A DNA stretch of 64,000 bases from Flavobacteriaceae bacterium (GCA_004762155.1 SIHP01000009.1:62001-126000), one strand, 5' to 3'; shown: positions 29,563 to 37,933, counted from the stretch's first letter. Translations and numbers: made by a program. Notes: a model not told the origin generated them from the sequence alone.

Positions 29563-30347
29563 ATATCGTTGTTTTTTTGAAGTTCTATATAATAGTGATC
29601 AGCATATTTGGCTAAAGAAGAAAAGCCAAATAAAGTATCTAAAATATTTAAAAAAGAAACCATTCCTTTTTTTCCTAAAAAAGACGATTGTAAATAAGAT
29701 GGAGGCACAAATAAACCAATAGGTTTTATTTTTTTTACTGAAAAACCAGGTGAGATTTTTAAAATATCTTTAGGATTAAAATACCAAGTCTTTACAGCAA
29801 CTCCATCAACATTAGCATTTATCGCTTCGTTAGAATTTCTTCTGTTGGCTTTTTTTAAATTACCTTTAAGTGTAAAATATATTTTTTCCCAAAGTGTGTG
29901 TTTAGGCATAATTACTAAAACTATTTTCCCTTGTTTACTGATGATACTTCTTACTGTTGTAAAAAAGTTTTCAATTTCAGTTTTAGATAAACAATTAAAA
30001 CCACCAAAATTTGAGAAAATCAAATCAAATTTTTCTTTAGGATTAAAATCACTTAATTTATTAATATCTAATTGATGAAAATTAATATCCTTGTCTTTAA
30101 ATTTTTCTAACGCTACAGCTATCATTTCGTTTGAAATATCAGTAGCTGTAACGTTATGGTTTAATGAATTAAAATAGTTTGCATCTTCACCAGTTCCACA
30201 ATTTAATTCTAAAATCTGTAAAGATTTATCTTGAATACTACTTGTGTTTAATTGCTGATAAACTTGCATTCTTTGTGCTTTACCAATAGAAGTATTGGTA
30301 AATGTTTCGTCATACAACGGAGCTGCTATGTCAAAATCATTTTGCAT
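29559..30347 (-). CDS. Class I SAM-dependent methyltransferase
   Basis: A 262-residue protein with motif I ILELNCGTGEDANYFNSL, acidic VTATDISNEMIAVAL and post-I FDLIFSNFGGFNCL. The GxxGED-type motif resembles that at 22894-23580. It belongs to the Methyltransf_25/UbiE group and would methylate a small molecule or lipid headgroup. It overlaps both flanking radical SAM genes (11 and 4 bases), so it is translationally coupled to them. Confidence 0.88.
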   Translation of the reverse strand: MQNDFDIAAPLYDETFTNTSIGKAQRMQVYQQLNTSSIQDKSLQILELNCGTGEDANYFNSLNHNVTATDISNEMIAVALEKFKDKDINFHQLDINKLSDFNPKEKFDLIFSNFGGFNCLSKTEIENFFTTVRSIISKQGKIVLVIMPKHTLWEKIYFTLKGNLKKANRRNSNEAINANVDGVAVKTWYFNPKDILKISPGFSVKKIKPIGLFVPPSYLQSSFLGKKGMVSFLNILDTLFGFSSLAKYADHYYIELQKNNDI

Positions 30348-31842
30348 TAGAATTCTCCATTTTTTGCAAAACTATTTTATCTACTACAGATGTTGGTCCG
30401 TAATAAAAGTATAATAAAATAGTTCTTAATTTGGTTACTGATAACGATGTTGGTTTTATAAAAATCTGTTTAAAGTATTCCTTAGCCTGACTTTTTCTGA
30501 ATTCTTTATGTACAAAACGATGTAGTTTTTTATAAAACTTCGAATTGAAAGTTCCTTGAAACATCATGGCTAAATCATCAGAATCTGTCCAATTAGCTTT
30601 TAATTTCAAATCATCTTTTACTTTGTTGTAAAATTTAGTTCCAGGTAACGGATAGGAAACAGAAATACCAATATTATCTGGTACTAATTCTTGAATCATT
30701 GTTACCGTTTTTTGAATATCTTCTTTGGTTTCGGTTAAATACCCAAACTGAATAAAAAAGGCAATGCGAATATTTTTTTCTTTCAATAGGCGCGTAGCAG
30801 TATAAATTTGATCCACAGTGGTGCCTTTATCCATTGCGTCCAATATTTTTTGAGAACCACTTTCTGCGCCAATCCAAACTTCTTCTAATCCGCTTTCAGC
30901 CAAAGCTTCAATAGTATCTTCTTTTAATAATAAATCCGCTCTACTTTGTATGTAGTACGAAATGTTTAAATGTTCTTTTTTTAATTCAGTATTAAATTCT
31001 TGAACCCAATTTGGTTTGAGTCCAAAAATATCGTCACACATCCAAAAACGATTAACGTTAAATGATTCTGATAAAAATTTAATCTGTTGTACAATGTATT
31101 TTGGCGAATGCGAATTATATCGGTTGCCATAAATAGGTTTTGCACACCAATTACACTTGTATGGACAACCTCTTGTTGTAGCAATGTTTAATGTAAAAGA
31201 TTGCTTGCTTTTTTTCCAAATTTCTTTGTAGTTGTTAATGTTAATTAAATCCCATGCTGGTTGTGCTAATTCATCTAAATCTTTTAAAACGCTTCTAGGT
31301 TTGTTTTTAAGTATAGTAGAATTGTCTTTATAAACAATACCATCAACATCTGCTAAGCTTTCATTGTTTTTTATGGCTAAAACAGTTTCATGAAGTGTAA
31401 TTTCGCCTTCACCTTTAATAATAATATCAGCACCTTTTTCTAAATACTTTTCATAATGATCTGTAGCATCTGAACTTGAGCAAATAACCTTCCAGCCTAA
31501 AGCTTTAGCAGTTTCAATCATTTTAAAAGCAGCTTCTCTCATGGTAGTTAAACACATTTTAGTTAAGTAATTAAAACCATCATCATAAATGACAAAAAAA
31601 GAAGATTCTCTTTTTTCTAAAAAAGGAAGCAAACTGTTTACAGAATCTAACAGGTTTGTATCAAAAAGAGCAACATCAAAACCATTTTCTCTTAAATAAG
31701 AAGCAGCATAAATAGTTCCTAAAGGAGGAAAAGGTGTTTTGTTTTTCCATTGTTTAGCATCAAACTTATAAAAGTATGCATTTGCAAATACAATAGAATT
31801 ATGAAATTTCTTTTGAGATATTGATTCCATGTTTTTTTTCAA
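30337..31842 (-). CDS. B12-binding domain radical SAM protein
   Basis: A 501-residue protein. The N-terminal B12-like part includes TPFPPLGTIYAASYLRENGF and IIIKGEGEITLHETVLAI. The radical SAM part has RGCPYKCNWCAKPIYGNRY (CxxxCxxC), FWMCDDIFGLKPNW, GLEEVWIGAESGSQKIL and IRIAFFIQFGYLTET. It shares nearly the same central blocks as the protein at 28183-29562, marking a duplication. The last 44 bases of the nucleotidyltransferase gene overlap its 5' end, so it is tightly coupled; translation could start at the first or fifth codon (both Met). Confidence 0.92.
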   Translation of the reverse strand: MKKNMESISQKKFHNSIVFANAYFYKFDAKQWKNKTPFPPLGTIYAASYLRENGFDVALFDTNLLDSVNSLLPFLEKRESSFFVIYDDGFNYLTKMCLTTMREAAFKMIETAKALGWKVICSSSDATDHYEKYLEKGADIIIKGEGEITLHETVLAIKNNESLADVDGIVYKDNSTILKNKPRSVLKDLDELAQPAWDLININNYKEIWKKSKQSFTLNIATTRGCPYKCNWCAKPIYGNRYNSHSPKYIVQQIKFLSESFNVNRFWMCDDIFGLKPNWVQEFNTELKKEHLNISYYIQSRADLLLKEDTIEALAESGLEEVWIGAESGSQKILDAMDKGTTVDQIYTATRLLKEKNIRIAFFIQFGYLTETKEDIQKTVTMIQELVPDNIGISVSYPLPGTKFYNKVKDDLKLKANWTDSDDLAMMFQGTFNSKFYKKLHRFVHKEFRKSQAKEYFKQIFIKPTSLSVTKLRTILLYFYYGPTSVVDKIVLQKMENSNAK

Positions 31843-32695
31843 AGAAATTATATTGTTCGTTAATTTTATTTAAAACTTGTTGCTGAAAATTATCAGGATG
31901 ATGTTTAGAAATTTCATTTTTAGATTTATAAGGGTCATTTTTTTTGTCTTTATATCTAAATTTCCAACGTTTGCTAATTATTGTCATCATAAGGTAATTA
32001 ATTCCAGTTCCTATAGGGTTATCTAGTACAAACTCTAAAACTTTAATTAGAAAAGTTTTTTTAATTACTCTGATTTCGTGTTTGTTTTTTTGTAGTTTAA
32101 TATTAGGGAAATAATTTTTTGTCCATGAATTAGCGTTGTAAAAATCAGCAAATTCAGTTTTTCCAAATAAAGGAATTACAGTAACAATTTCTGTGGCTGT
32201 AAATCTGTTTTTTTCTTCAATTTCTAAAGTACTTGTGCTTACAAAATAGTTTACACAAAACTCTTTATAGGAATTACTTAAAAATAAACGTTTGTATATG
32301 GCTAAGAATATTCTAGAGATCCAAACCCGTTGAGATTTTGTAATTACAAAAAAATCAAAATCACTTTCGTCATCATAATATCCTTTTGATAAGGAACCAG
32401 AAACAGCAACACCTTTAATAAAAGGAAATTTAGAAATAAAGGAAGCGACTTCTTTTACTTTTGGCATTATTTTTTCAGCTTCGTGATTACCATTGATTCT
32501 TTTTTTAACATGCGAAGGATTATTACCTAATAAAAAGAAATTATCAATTTTATTAATTATACCATCATCTGTTAATTGTTTCAATTCAGTAATTACAGTC
32601 TCTTTGTTTTTAACTTCTGAAAATAGAAAAGCCTCTTCCTGAGTTAAAGGATGATTAAAGACAGAGAAGTAAATAATAGGTTTTAGAATTGACAT
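31799..32695 (-). CDS. Nucleotidyltransferase (MNT/pol beta superfamily) domain protein
   Basis: A 298-residue protein, the first gene of the operon. The motif GVAVSGSLSKGYYDDESDFDFFVIT near residue 97-121 is the GS-x(n)-DxD signature of the DNA polymerase beta nucleotidyltransferase superfamily (D, D in SDFDFF). An N-terminal winged-helix-like region (HPLTQEEAFLF, then VKNKETVITELKQL) precedes it, and a long basic region follows. In the operon context it may activate a substrate or act on a small molecule; the family is very diverse. No antitoxin-like partner is adjacent, so a toxin-antitoxin role is less likely. Confidence 0.82.
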   Translation of the reverse strand: MSILKPIIYFSVFNHPLTQEEAFLFSEVKNKETVITELKQLTDDGIINKIDNFFLLGNNPSHVKKRINGNHEAEKIMPKVKEVASFISKFPFIKGVAVSGSLSKGYYDDESDFDFFVITKSQRVWISRIFLAIYKRLFLSNSYKEFCVNYFVSTSTLEIEEKNRFTATEIVTVIPLFGKTEFADFYNANSWTKNYFPNIKLQKNKHEIRVIKKTFLIKVLEFVLDNPIGTGINYLMMTIISKRWKFRYKDKKNDPYKSKNEISKHHPDNFQQQVLNKINEQYNFFEKKHGINISKEIS

Positions 32696-33003
32696 TAGTT
32701 GTTAGCTTGAGAACTTAAAAATAGATGTTTTAATTCTTAATTCAACAGTTTTTTATTCTAAAAAGGAAATTTAGGCTTTAAAAAAGGAAAAAAAGAGGTT
32801 GAAAAAACAAAGAAAATAGGTACTATAAAAAGTAGGAGACAACTAGTGTTTAGTGATCTGTTTTTTGCCTGTTTTTTAATAGGCATTAAATGAGTAGTTA
32901 AGGTTTTTTACAGTATGCTTCAGTGATACTATTTGTGTTGTTGTAAAAAAGTTAATAAATAATAAAGAAGAATATTATAAAAACAGGTAGTTTTTTAAAA
33001 AAT
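32696..33003. promoter_or_regulatory. Upstream region of the biosynthetic operon
   Basis: About 310 AT-rich bases between the first gene of the minus-strand operon and the tRNA terminator. It should contain the operon promoter on its left side. I see no ORF, and no promoter box I would trust. Confidence 0.4.
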
Positions 33004-33039
33004 AAAACCCTATAAACATATGTTAGTTTATAGGGTTTT
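33004..33039 (-). terminator. Terminator of the tRNA-Ser gene
   Basis: AAAACCCTATAAAC (33004-33017) and GTTTATAGGGTTTT (33026-33039) form a 14-bp perfect stem with an 8-base loop directly after the tRNA 3' end on the minus strand, followed on that strand by a T-rich tract. Confidence 0.88.
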
Positions 33040-33041
33040 AG

Positions 33042-33126
33042 CGGAGAAAGAGGGATTCGAACCCCCGGTCCTGTAACAGACAACGGTTTTCAAGACCGCC
33101 GCATTCGACCACTCTGCCATTTCTCC
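33042..33126 (-). tRNA. tRNA-Ser (anticodon TGA)
   Basis: On the minus strand the sequence begins GGAGAAATGGCAGAGTGG and ends GGTTCGAATCCCTCTTTCTCCG. The acceptor stem GGAGAAA/TTTCTCC pairs, the T arm contains GTTCGAATC, the anticodon loop reads CTTGAAA (TGA), and an extended variable arm of tRNA-Ser size is present. The 3' CCA is not encoded. A terminator hairpin follows. Confidence 0.95.
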
Positions 33127-33248
33127 AGACATTTGCAAAAGAATATTTCTTAATGCGGGTGCAAATATAAAAAGGTTTTTTAGAAACAAAAAGAAAATCT
33201 CATGCTATTTTATACTTAAAAATGATAATAAAAGTATATTAAAATAAA

Positions 33249-33277
33249 AAAGCTTTACAACAATGTTGTAAAGCTTT
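33249..33277 (-). terminator. Second terminator-like hairpin beside tRNA 3'-end copy
   Basis: AAAGCTTTACAAC (33249-33261) pairs with GTTGTAAAGCTTT (33265-33277) around AAT, with T-rich sequence on the minus-strand side. It stands in the same position relative to the 17-nt repeat at 33275 as the first hairpin does to the real tRNA, suggesting it terminated a lost tRNA gene. Confidence 0.75.
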
Positions 33278-33291
33278 AGCGGAGAAAGAGG
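33275..33291 (-). repeat. 17-nt direct repeat of the tRNA-Ser 3' end
   Basis: TTTAGCGGAGAAAGAGG occurs at 33037-33053, covering the 3' end of the intact tRNA-Ser gene, and exactly again at 33275-33291. The following bases (GAACCAGAAC) only loosely resemble a T arm. It is either the remnant of a second tRNA-Ser or an attachment-site scar. Confidence 0.7.
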
Positions 33292-34144
33292 AACCAGAAC
33301 TACATTCTAGATCCTTTTATTTACAGTGTTTTTAAAGTTTTAAGTTATATATTGATACAGAGTTAAGTGCTTGGTTTTTAGTTTAAAATGTACTGATTTA
33401 CGATGCCTACCTGAATACTCTGAAAATTCATTGATTATAATAAATTGATGAGGCTCTTTATCTAAAAAACATTTTATATTATTTAAAAGCTTACGTCCAT
33501 ACCGTTCATTCTTATCAGTTATGTTGGATACCTTTTGGATAAATACCAGCTTTTTTTTGATTCATGATACTTTTTATGGATGTTTTATCCATACAGAAGA
33601 CAGCAATCACCTTTATTAAAAATCAACAATAATCTTAATTTAAGAAGTTGTTTTTGTTAGTCCAAAAATTATGGGCCAAAACTCTCCAGAAAAATCTGCA
33701 AAAAATAACTCCTATGAGTCTACATTTTCCAAATTCTAATTTAACAGTAGAAATATTTATTAAGAAGCACATTTTTCTCTTCATTAGCCAATATTGGAAC
33801 CCAAGATTATGTTGCTACGATTGTTCTTGCGATTCTGCAAGCTGTGATCAATTTTGTAGCTTTTGTACTAATAAAACTCATGCTCAAATTCATTAAAAAG
33901 CAGTACAAAAAAACAATTAAACTAACCTTGCATTAACTTCACTTAAAAACAATAAAATACATCTATAAAAAACACTTATCCCTGTATGTATTCACTTGCT
34001 TATTTGTGATTGATTAATTGAAAATTAATGTGTTTTTTGTATTAAACAAAACAAAACTTAACCTCTTCTTTTATTAGCAACACTAAATCATAATATGACA
34101 AAAAACTAAAAAAACTTTAACTGCAGATATAATATTTCTACAAA
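33292..34144. other. Decayed, gene-free region
   Basis: About 850 bases without a convincing intact gene. On the minus strand, 33350-33545 carries a broken frame whose peptide includes NERYGRKLLNNIKCFLDKE and HQFIIINEFSEYSGRHRKSV, interrupted by a frameshift and by a stop near 33512. On the plus strand, 33790-33930 encodes a hydrophobic fragment (YVATIVLAILQAVINFVAFV). Neither can be assigned to a family. An 82-codon plus-strand frame at 33648 shows no protein-like features. It looks like accessory DNA in decay. Confidence 0.45.
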
Positions 34145-34381
34145 ATGAGAAAAAAAACAAATCAATTAAAACCAAATAACTTGAAATGTCCTATATGTAA
34201 GGCTAAATCGGGGTTGCAAAAAAGAATTCGTAGAAAAATATTTTTTAAACTTTTATTTTTAAGTAAGAGTTATAAATGTTATGGTTGTGAATCTCAATAT
34301 CTAAATTGGTTTTCTATAAATATTCCTTATAAAATTAAGAAAAGAAAGAGAGCTTGTATTTCTTTTTTAGTTTTATTGTAA
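34145..34381 (+). CDS. Small zinc-ribbon protein
   Basis: A 78-residue basic protein with two CxxC knuckles: LKCPICKAKSGLQKR near residue 18 and YKCYGCESQYLNWF near residue 46, separated by a hydrophobic basic stretch (RRKIFFKLLFLSKS). This spacing is that of a simple zinc ribbon. A closely related gene lies 130 bases downstream. The role is unknown; nucleic-acid or membrane-surface binding are both conceivable. Confidence 0.65.
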   Translation: MRKKTNQLKPNNLKCPICKAKSGLQKRIRRKIFFKLLFLSKSYKCYGCESQYLNWFSINIPYKIKKRKRACISFLVLL

Positions 34382-34534
34382 AACTTCATGAAAAAAATCT
34401 AAATTTTAGAATCCCAAAATTGATGAATCATTAAAATCAAAACAGTTATGCTTATTTAATACCACTTACTACTTCATATATAAACGTACTATAAAATATT
34501 TCTTCTATTTATGGAATATTTAATATTTAAAATT

Positions 34535-34762
34535 ATGAAATGCCCTATATGCAAAGAGAGAGAGTCGTTACAAATAAGAGTTTATTCTATATGTAAAGAG
34601 AAAAAGTTGTTACAAATAAGTATTTGTAGAAAAATATTTTTTAAACTTTTACTTTTAAGTAAACATTATAAGTGTTATGGTTGTGAATCTGAATATATAA
34701 ATTGGTTATATATTCAGATTCCTTATAAAATTAAGAAAAAGAAAGAGCAACCTAGAGGCTAA
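34535..34762 (+). CDS. Small zinc-ribbon protein, paralog with internal duplication
   Basis: From the ATG at 34535 the protein is 75 residues; an in-frame ATG at 34511 would add 8. It is clearly a paralog of the preceding gene: MKCPICKERESLQIR, then a RKIFFKLLLLSKHYKCYGCE and INWLY stretch. It differs by an insertion in which the segment ICKE-x-x-x-LQI appears twice (CKERESLQIRVYSICKEKKLLQIS), a tandem duplication of about 16 codons. It ends in a lysine-rich tail. Function unknown. Confidence 0.65.
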   Translation: MKCPICKERESLQIRVYSICKEKKLLQISICRKIFFKLLLLSKHYKCYGCESEYINWLYIQIPYKIKKKKEQPRG

Positions 34763-34878
34763 TGTGAATAAATTATCCTCGGGGAGTGCTATCGATTAAA
34801 ATCGCTACTACTAAGTTTCTCCTGTTTCGTAACTGAACAGTAAGTAAAGATCTTGTCCTATATCCATTTATTTCCATA

Positions 34879-35173
34879 CTGGATAAGTACAACTTTACCG
34901 AAAAACCTTATTCCATTTTACAAGAAATTGTATCTAAATTAAAAGAAACTCCAAATTCAGAAATTATAATTAAAGGTCGTTCAGATAGTGTGTGTAGCCC
35001 CTTATATTTCAAGCCAAGTTTTGTCACAACAAAGAGCGAGTGCAGTGGTTAAATATTTAGGGAACAATGATATTCAAAGAAAAAATATTGAAGATATTGG
35101 TTATGGTGAATCGAAACCAGAAACATCAAATAATAATAAAAAAGGGAGAGTATTAAACAGAAAGAAAATGATG
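34879..35173 (+). pseudogene. OmpA C-terminal domain fragment, frameshifted
   Basis: Two frames together read as an OmpA-like peptidoglycan-binding domain: LDKYNFTEKPYSILQEIVSK, then EIIIKGRSDS, then after a +1 shift at the TGTGTG run (about 34988) SSQVLSQQRASAVVKYLGNN, IGYGESKPET and KGRVLNRK. The LS-x-x-RA-x-x-V-x-x-YL and GYGE-x-x-P motifs are diagnostic. The N-terminal barrel or linker is missing and no signal peptide is present, so the gene is dead. It supports the view that 33.3-35.3 kb is a degraded zone. Confidence 0.75.
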
Positions 35174-35305
35174 TTTTTTCCAAAACAACTTATCCTATTG
35201 TCTTTCTCAATGATCACTTATTCTAAATACATATCACTTATTTATTAGGGGGTCATAAAAACAAAAAAATAAACAAATTTTGTATTAAACTTTAAAACAA
35301 GAATT

Positions 35306-36838
35306 ATGAAAAAAAAATTATATCTAACATCAATATTAGTTATAGTCATTGTAAATATTTCAATAGCTCAAGAATTACGTGTAGATAATACCTTTTATAT
35401 ATTACCTAAGAGCTATGTTTATGTCAATGATGACATTAATATAGATAACGCTAGTATTCTAACGGTAGAATCAGATGAGACTAACAGTGGGGTGTTAATT
35501 GTTAAAGGTAGTGCCACGGGTAACTTAACTTATAAACGAAACGTTGCTGATACCGATTGGCATTTTATAGCTCCACCAGTTATAGGTCAAAGTATTAACG
35601 ATTTTGCAAGTAATACTGAAAATGGGATAGCTGTTAGTCAAAATACTGGGGACTATGGTGTTTCATTTTACAAAAACGATAACGAAAAAGGAACTCGTTG
35701 GCAATATTACGCATCATCATTAGCTGGCCCGTTAGCAGCTGTAAATGCTGGTGATTTTGAAAACGGTAAAGGATACGCTAACTTAAGAGACTCTGCTGGA
35801 AAATATACTTTTACTGGAGAAATGGCTACTACAGATGTTGAGGTTACAATTCCTGCTGAGAATTCTACAGATCATTTATGGAGTGTTATAGGTAATCCGT
35901 ATCCTTCTTTTATTGATGGTGCAGCACTTTTAACGGCAAACCTAGATAAATTAGATGCTAATAATAGTCAAATAAATGTTTGGAATGGAACTGATTATGA
36001 AGTATTGAATTATGCAAATCCTGCAAAAATTGCACCGGGGCAAGCCTTTATGGTATATCCACAAGCAAACGGTACCATCTTTACTTTTACAGAAGATTTA
36101 CAGTCTGCACAAGAGGACGCATCTGCTACTTTTTACAGAACAACAGCAACACCAGAAATAATTGTAAAGTTATCTAATGGTACGGTAAGTAAAACAACAA
36201 GCCTTAAGTATTTTAACAACACAACTACAGGTTTAGATAGTGGTTGGGATGCTGGTACTTACCAAGATGAAGATCCTACTTTTGCTATAGATACACATTT
36301 AGTGTTTGGTAGTAACGGTGTTAAATTTACATTACAATGTTTGCCAGATTCTAATTATGAAACTTCTATTGTACCACTATCTGTAATTGCAGAAGCAAAT
36401 CAAACACTTACGTTTAGTGTAGTAACTGCTAATTTACCTGAAGATCTTACTGTATATATAGAAGACAAAATGAGCAACACTATTACAGATATTTCTACAA
36501 CAACTTACCAAGTGACACCCACCCAAGCCTTAAATGGAATTGGTCGTTTTTACTTATATACTGCATCTAGTGTATTAAATATAGAAGACAATGTTTTAGC
36601 AGGTACCTTAAGTCTTTATAAAATTAATAATAAAACGCTTAGAGTTACTGGTTTACAAAATCAAGAAAATACGACTATTAAAATGTATAGTATTACAGGA
36701 AAACAGGTGTTTATAGAACAATTTAGATCAAAGGGAGTAGATGATATTGCAATACCAATAAGTTTAACAACTGGCGCTTACATTGTTAATATTGTTTCTG
36801 ATAAAGGAGCGTTTACTAAAAAAATAATTATAGAATAA
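35306..36838 (+). CDS. T9SS sorting-domain surface protein
   Basis: A 510-residue protein with signal peptide (1-21, ending SIAQ). The mature part is beta-rich: LTYKRNVADTDWHFIAPPV near 74, GNPYPSFIDGAALL near 196, IAPGQAFMVYP near 247 and GRFYLYTASSVLNIED near 410. The last 80 residues form a T9SS type A sorting domain (TLRVTGLQNQENTTIKMYSI, GKQVF, TTGAYIVNI and a KKIIIE end). The same layout forms the C-terminal 430 residues of the giant protein at 57929, so the two share a module. A 58-residue peptide gene follows 5 bases later, as a related peptide gene does after the giant protein. Confidence 0.85.
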   Translation: MKKKLYLTSILVIVIVNISIAQELRVDNTFYILPKSYVYVNDDINIDNASILTVESDETNSGVLIVKGSATGNLTYKRNVADTDWHFIAPPVIGQSINDFASNTENGIAVSQNTGDYGVSFYKNDNEKGTRWQYYASSLAGPLAAVNAGDFENGKGYANLRDSAGKYTFTGEMATTDVEVTIPAENSTDHLWSVIGNPYPSFIDGAALLTANLDKLDANNSQINVWNGTDYEVLNYANPAKIAPGQAFMVYPQANGTIFTFTEDLQSAQEDASATFYRTTATPEIIVKLSNGTVSKTTSLKYFNNTTTGLDSGWDAGTYQDEDPTFAIDTHLVFGSNGVKFTLQCLPDSNYETSIVPLSVIAEANQTLTFSVVTANLPEDLTVYIEDKMSNTITDISTTTYQVTPTQALNGIGRFYLYTASSVLNIEDNVLAGTLSLYKINNKTLRVTGLQNQENTTIKMYSITGKQVFIEQFRSKGVDDIAIPISLTTGAYIVNIVSDKGAFTKKIIIE

Positions 36839-36843
36839 TTTTT

Positions 36844-37020
36844 ATGAAAACAGCAGATAAAAAAAAGCAAACAGAAGATATTACTCGTAAAGAAGCCATC
36901 TCTAAAATAGGTAATTACGGTAAATACGCAGCCTTAACTGCGCTAGGTACTTATATGATATTAAACCCAAGAAAAGCACAAGCACAAAGCCCTGCAGATA
37001 ACCCAGGTGAAGGATTCTAA
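36844..37020 (+). CDS. 58-residue secreted peptide with C-terminal PGEGF
   Basis: The ORF starts 5 bases after the T9SS protein. It has a charged N-terminus (MKTADKKKQTEDITRKEA), the segment KIGNYGKYAALTALGTYMIL as a hydrophobic core, then NPRKAQAQS, a plausible AxA cleavage site, and finally SPADNPGEGF at the C-terminus. If cleaved after AQA, the mature product would be about 11 residues ending in PGEGF. The final residues match the C-termini of the two following secreted proteins, and a truncated relative (GNYGKYAAL) lies at 63313 after the giant T9SS protein. No known family is recognised. Confidence 0.7.
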   Translation: MKTADKKKQTEDITRKEAISKIGNYGKYAALTALGTYMILNPRKAQAQSPADNPGEGF

Positions 37021-37032
37021 TATAGATAGAAA

Positions 37033-37155
37033 ATGAAAATAAAAATGAAAAAAAATAAAACATTAGGTCTTTCAGTTGGTCTTTTTTTATTTGGCTGTAT
37101 TATAGCTTATATAGTTATAGAATTACTGCGTAAAATATTATTTAACGTACTTTAA
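37033..37155 (+). CDS. 40-residue single-TM protein
   Basis: MKIKMKKNKTLGLSVGLFLF is followed by GCIIAYIVIELLRKILFNVL and stop. It has a basic N-terminus and one 20-residue hydrophobic segment. It lies 12 bases after the PGEGF peptide gene. Shorter, partly decayed TM frames stand at the same position after the next two genes (37793, 38525), so the pair may be a duplicated unit. The function is unknown and it may be non-functional. Confidence 0.45.
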   Translation: MKIKMKKNKTLGLSVGLFLFGCIIAYIVIELLRKILFNVL

Positions 37156-37202
37156 ATAAGAGTTTCATAAATAAAACTCAATAATTTTAAAAGAATATAA
37201 TT

Positions 37203-37712
37203 ATGAAAAAAATAGTAATATTAGGTATAGCAATCATCGCAGTTAGTTTTACAACGTTAACTCAGATTGGTATTGGTATAGGAACAAGGTCTCCAGATAC
37301 ATCGGCAGCTTTAGATATAACAAGTACAACACAAGGTCTTTTACCACCACGTATGACCCAAGAACAAATGAATGCCATTACAGCACCAGCAACAGGTTTA
37401 ATGCTGTATTGTTTAGATTGTACACCAAAAGGTCTATTTGTAAACAATGGTAGTGAGTTTATAAATATGATTAATGGAGTAAGTGTAAATGCAATAGCAG
37501 CAATTGTAGCAGCATCTACAAACCCAGCAGCAGATGGTACGCCAAGTTTAGAAGATTTAAGTGATGTAGGTCTAATAGGAGTAATAGGAAGCCAAACAGC
37601 ATATGAAGAAGCTATTGCAGATGCTGATCCTGCACCAACAACATTTGAAGATTTACAAGAAATTATAGATGCAGTAAATAGTACTCTTGCAAATCCGGGT
37701 GAAGGGTTCTAA
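37203..37712 (+). CDS. Secreted head-module protein with helical tail and PGEGF end
   Basis: A 169-residue protein. Residues 1-19 are a signal-like segment ending LTQ. Residues about 20-90 form the head shared with the FISUMP array (SPDTSAALDITSTTQGLLPP, RMTQEQMNA, YCLDCTPKG). The tail (about 95-160) is alanine- and helix-rich with GTPSLEDLSDVGL, AYEEAIADADPAP and TFEDLQEIIDAVN, resembling a three-helix GA-like module. The protein ends NPGEGF, the same C-terminus as the 58-residue peptide. It has no T9SS sorting domain. The junction after NGSEFINMING is the point where the tail differs from FISUMP genes. Confidence 0.75.
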   Translation: MKKIVILGIAIIAVSFTTLTQIGIGIGTRSPDTSAALDITSTTQGLLPPRMTQEQMNAITAPATGLMLYCLDCTPKGLFVNNGSEFINMINGVSVNAIAAIVAASTNPAADGTPSLEDLSDVGLIGVIGSQTAYEEAIADADPAPTTFEDLQEIIDAVNSTLANPGEGF

Positions 37713-37792
37713 TATAAAATGGGAAAATAAAAAAAACAATTATTACACGTAGTGCTTTATTATCCAGTTATATAGCAATTACACAAAAAGGT

Positions 37793-37858
37793 ATGTGTTG
37801 GAAAGTCTCTGCCGCTTTAGGAACTGCTATTCTATTAGTTTTAATAATAGTGCAATAG
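37793..37858 (+). pseudogene. Remnant of small TM ORF (second copy)
   Basis: A 21-codon frame, MCWKVSAALGTAILLVLIIV, is preceded by further in-frame related codons that lack a start. It stands at the same place after its head-module gene as the 33-residue ORF at 38525, with similar words (WKVSAAL/WEVFAAF, LILIIV). The copy appears decayed. Confidence 0.3.
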
Positions 37859-37933
37859 TAATGCAGGTGTAACTTTTAGTACTTTAAACAAGAAGCCCGT
37901 AAATAAAATTACACAATTTAAAAAAATATAATT

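Noticed and set aside
31799..32695. Toxin-antitoxin system based on the MNT-type nucleotidyltransferase
   Set aside because: No HEPN partner gene is adjacent; the gene overlaps a radical SAM gene and heads a biosynthetic operon.
33648..33896. 82-codon plus-strand ORF
   Set aside because: Composition unlike a folded protein (a cysteine-rich stretch from one frame of what looks like a hydrophobic coding remnant in another frame), inside a decayed zone, and no ribosome binding context.
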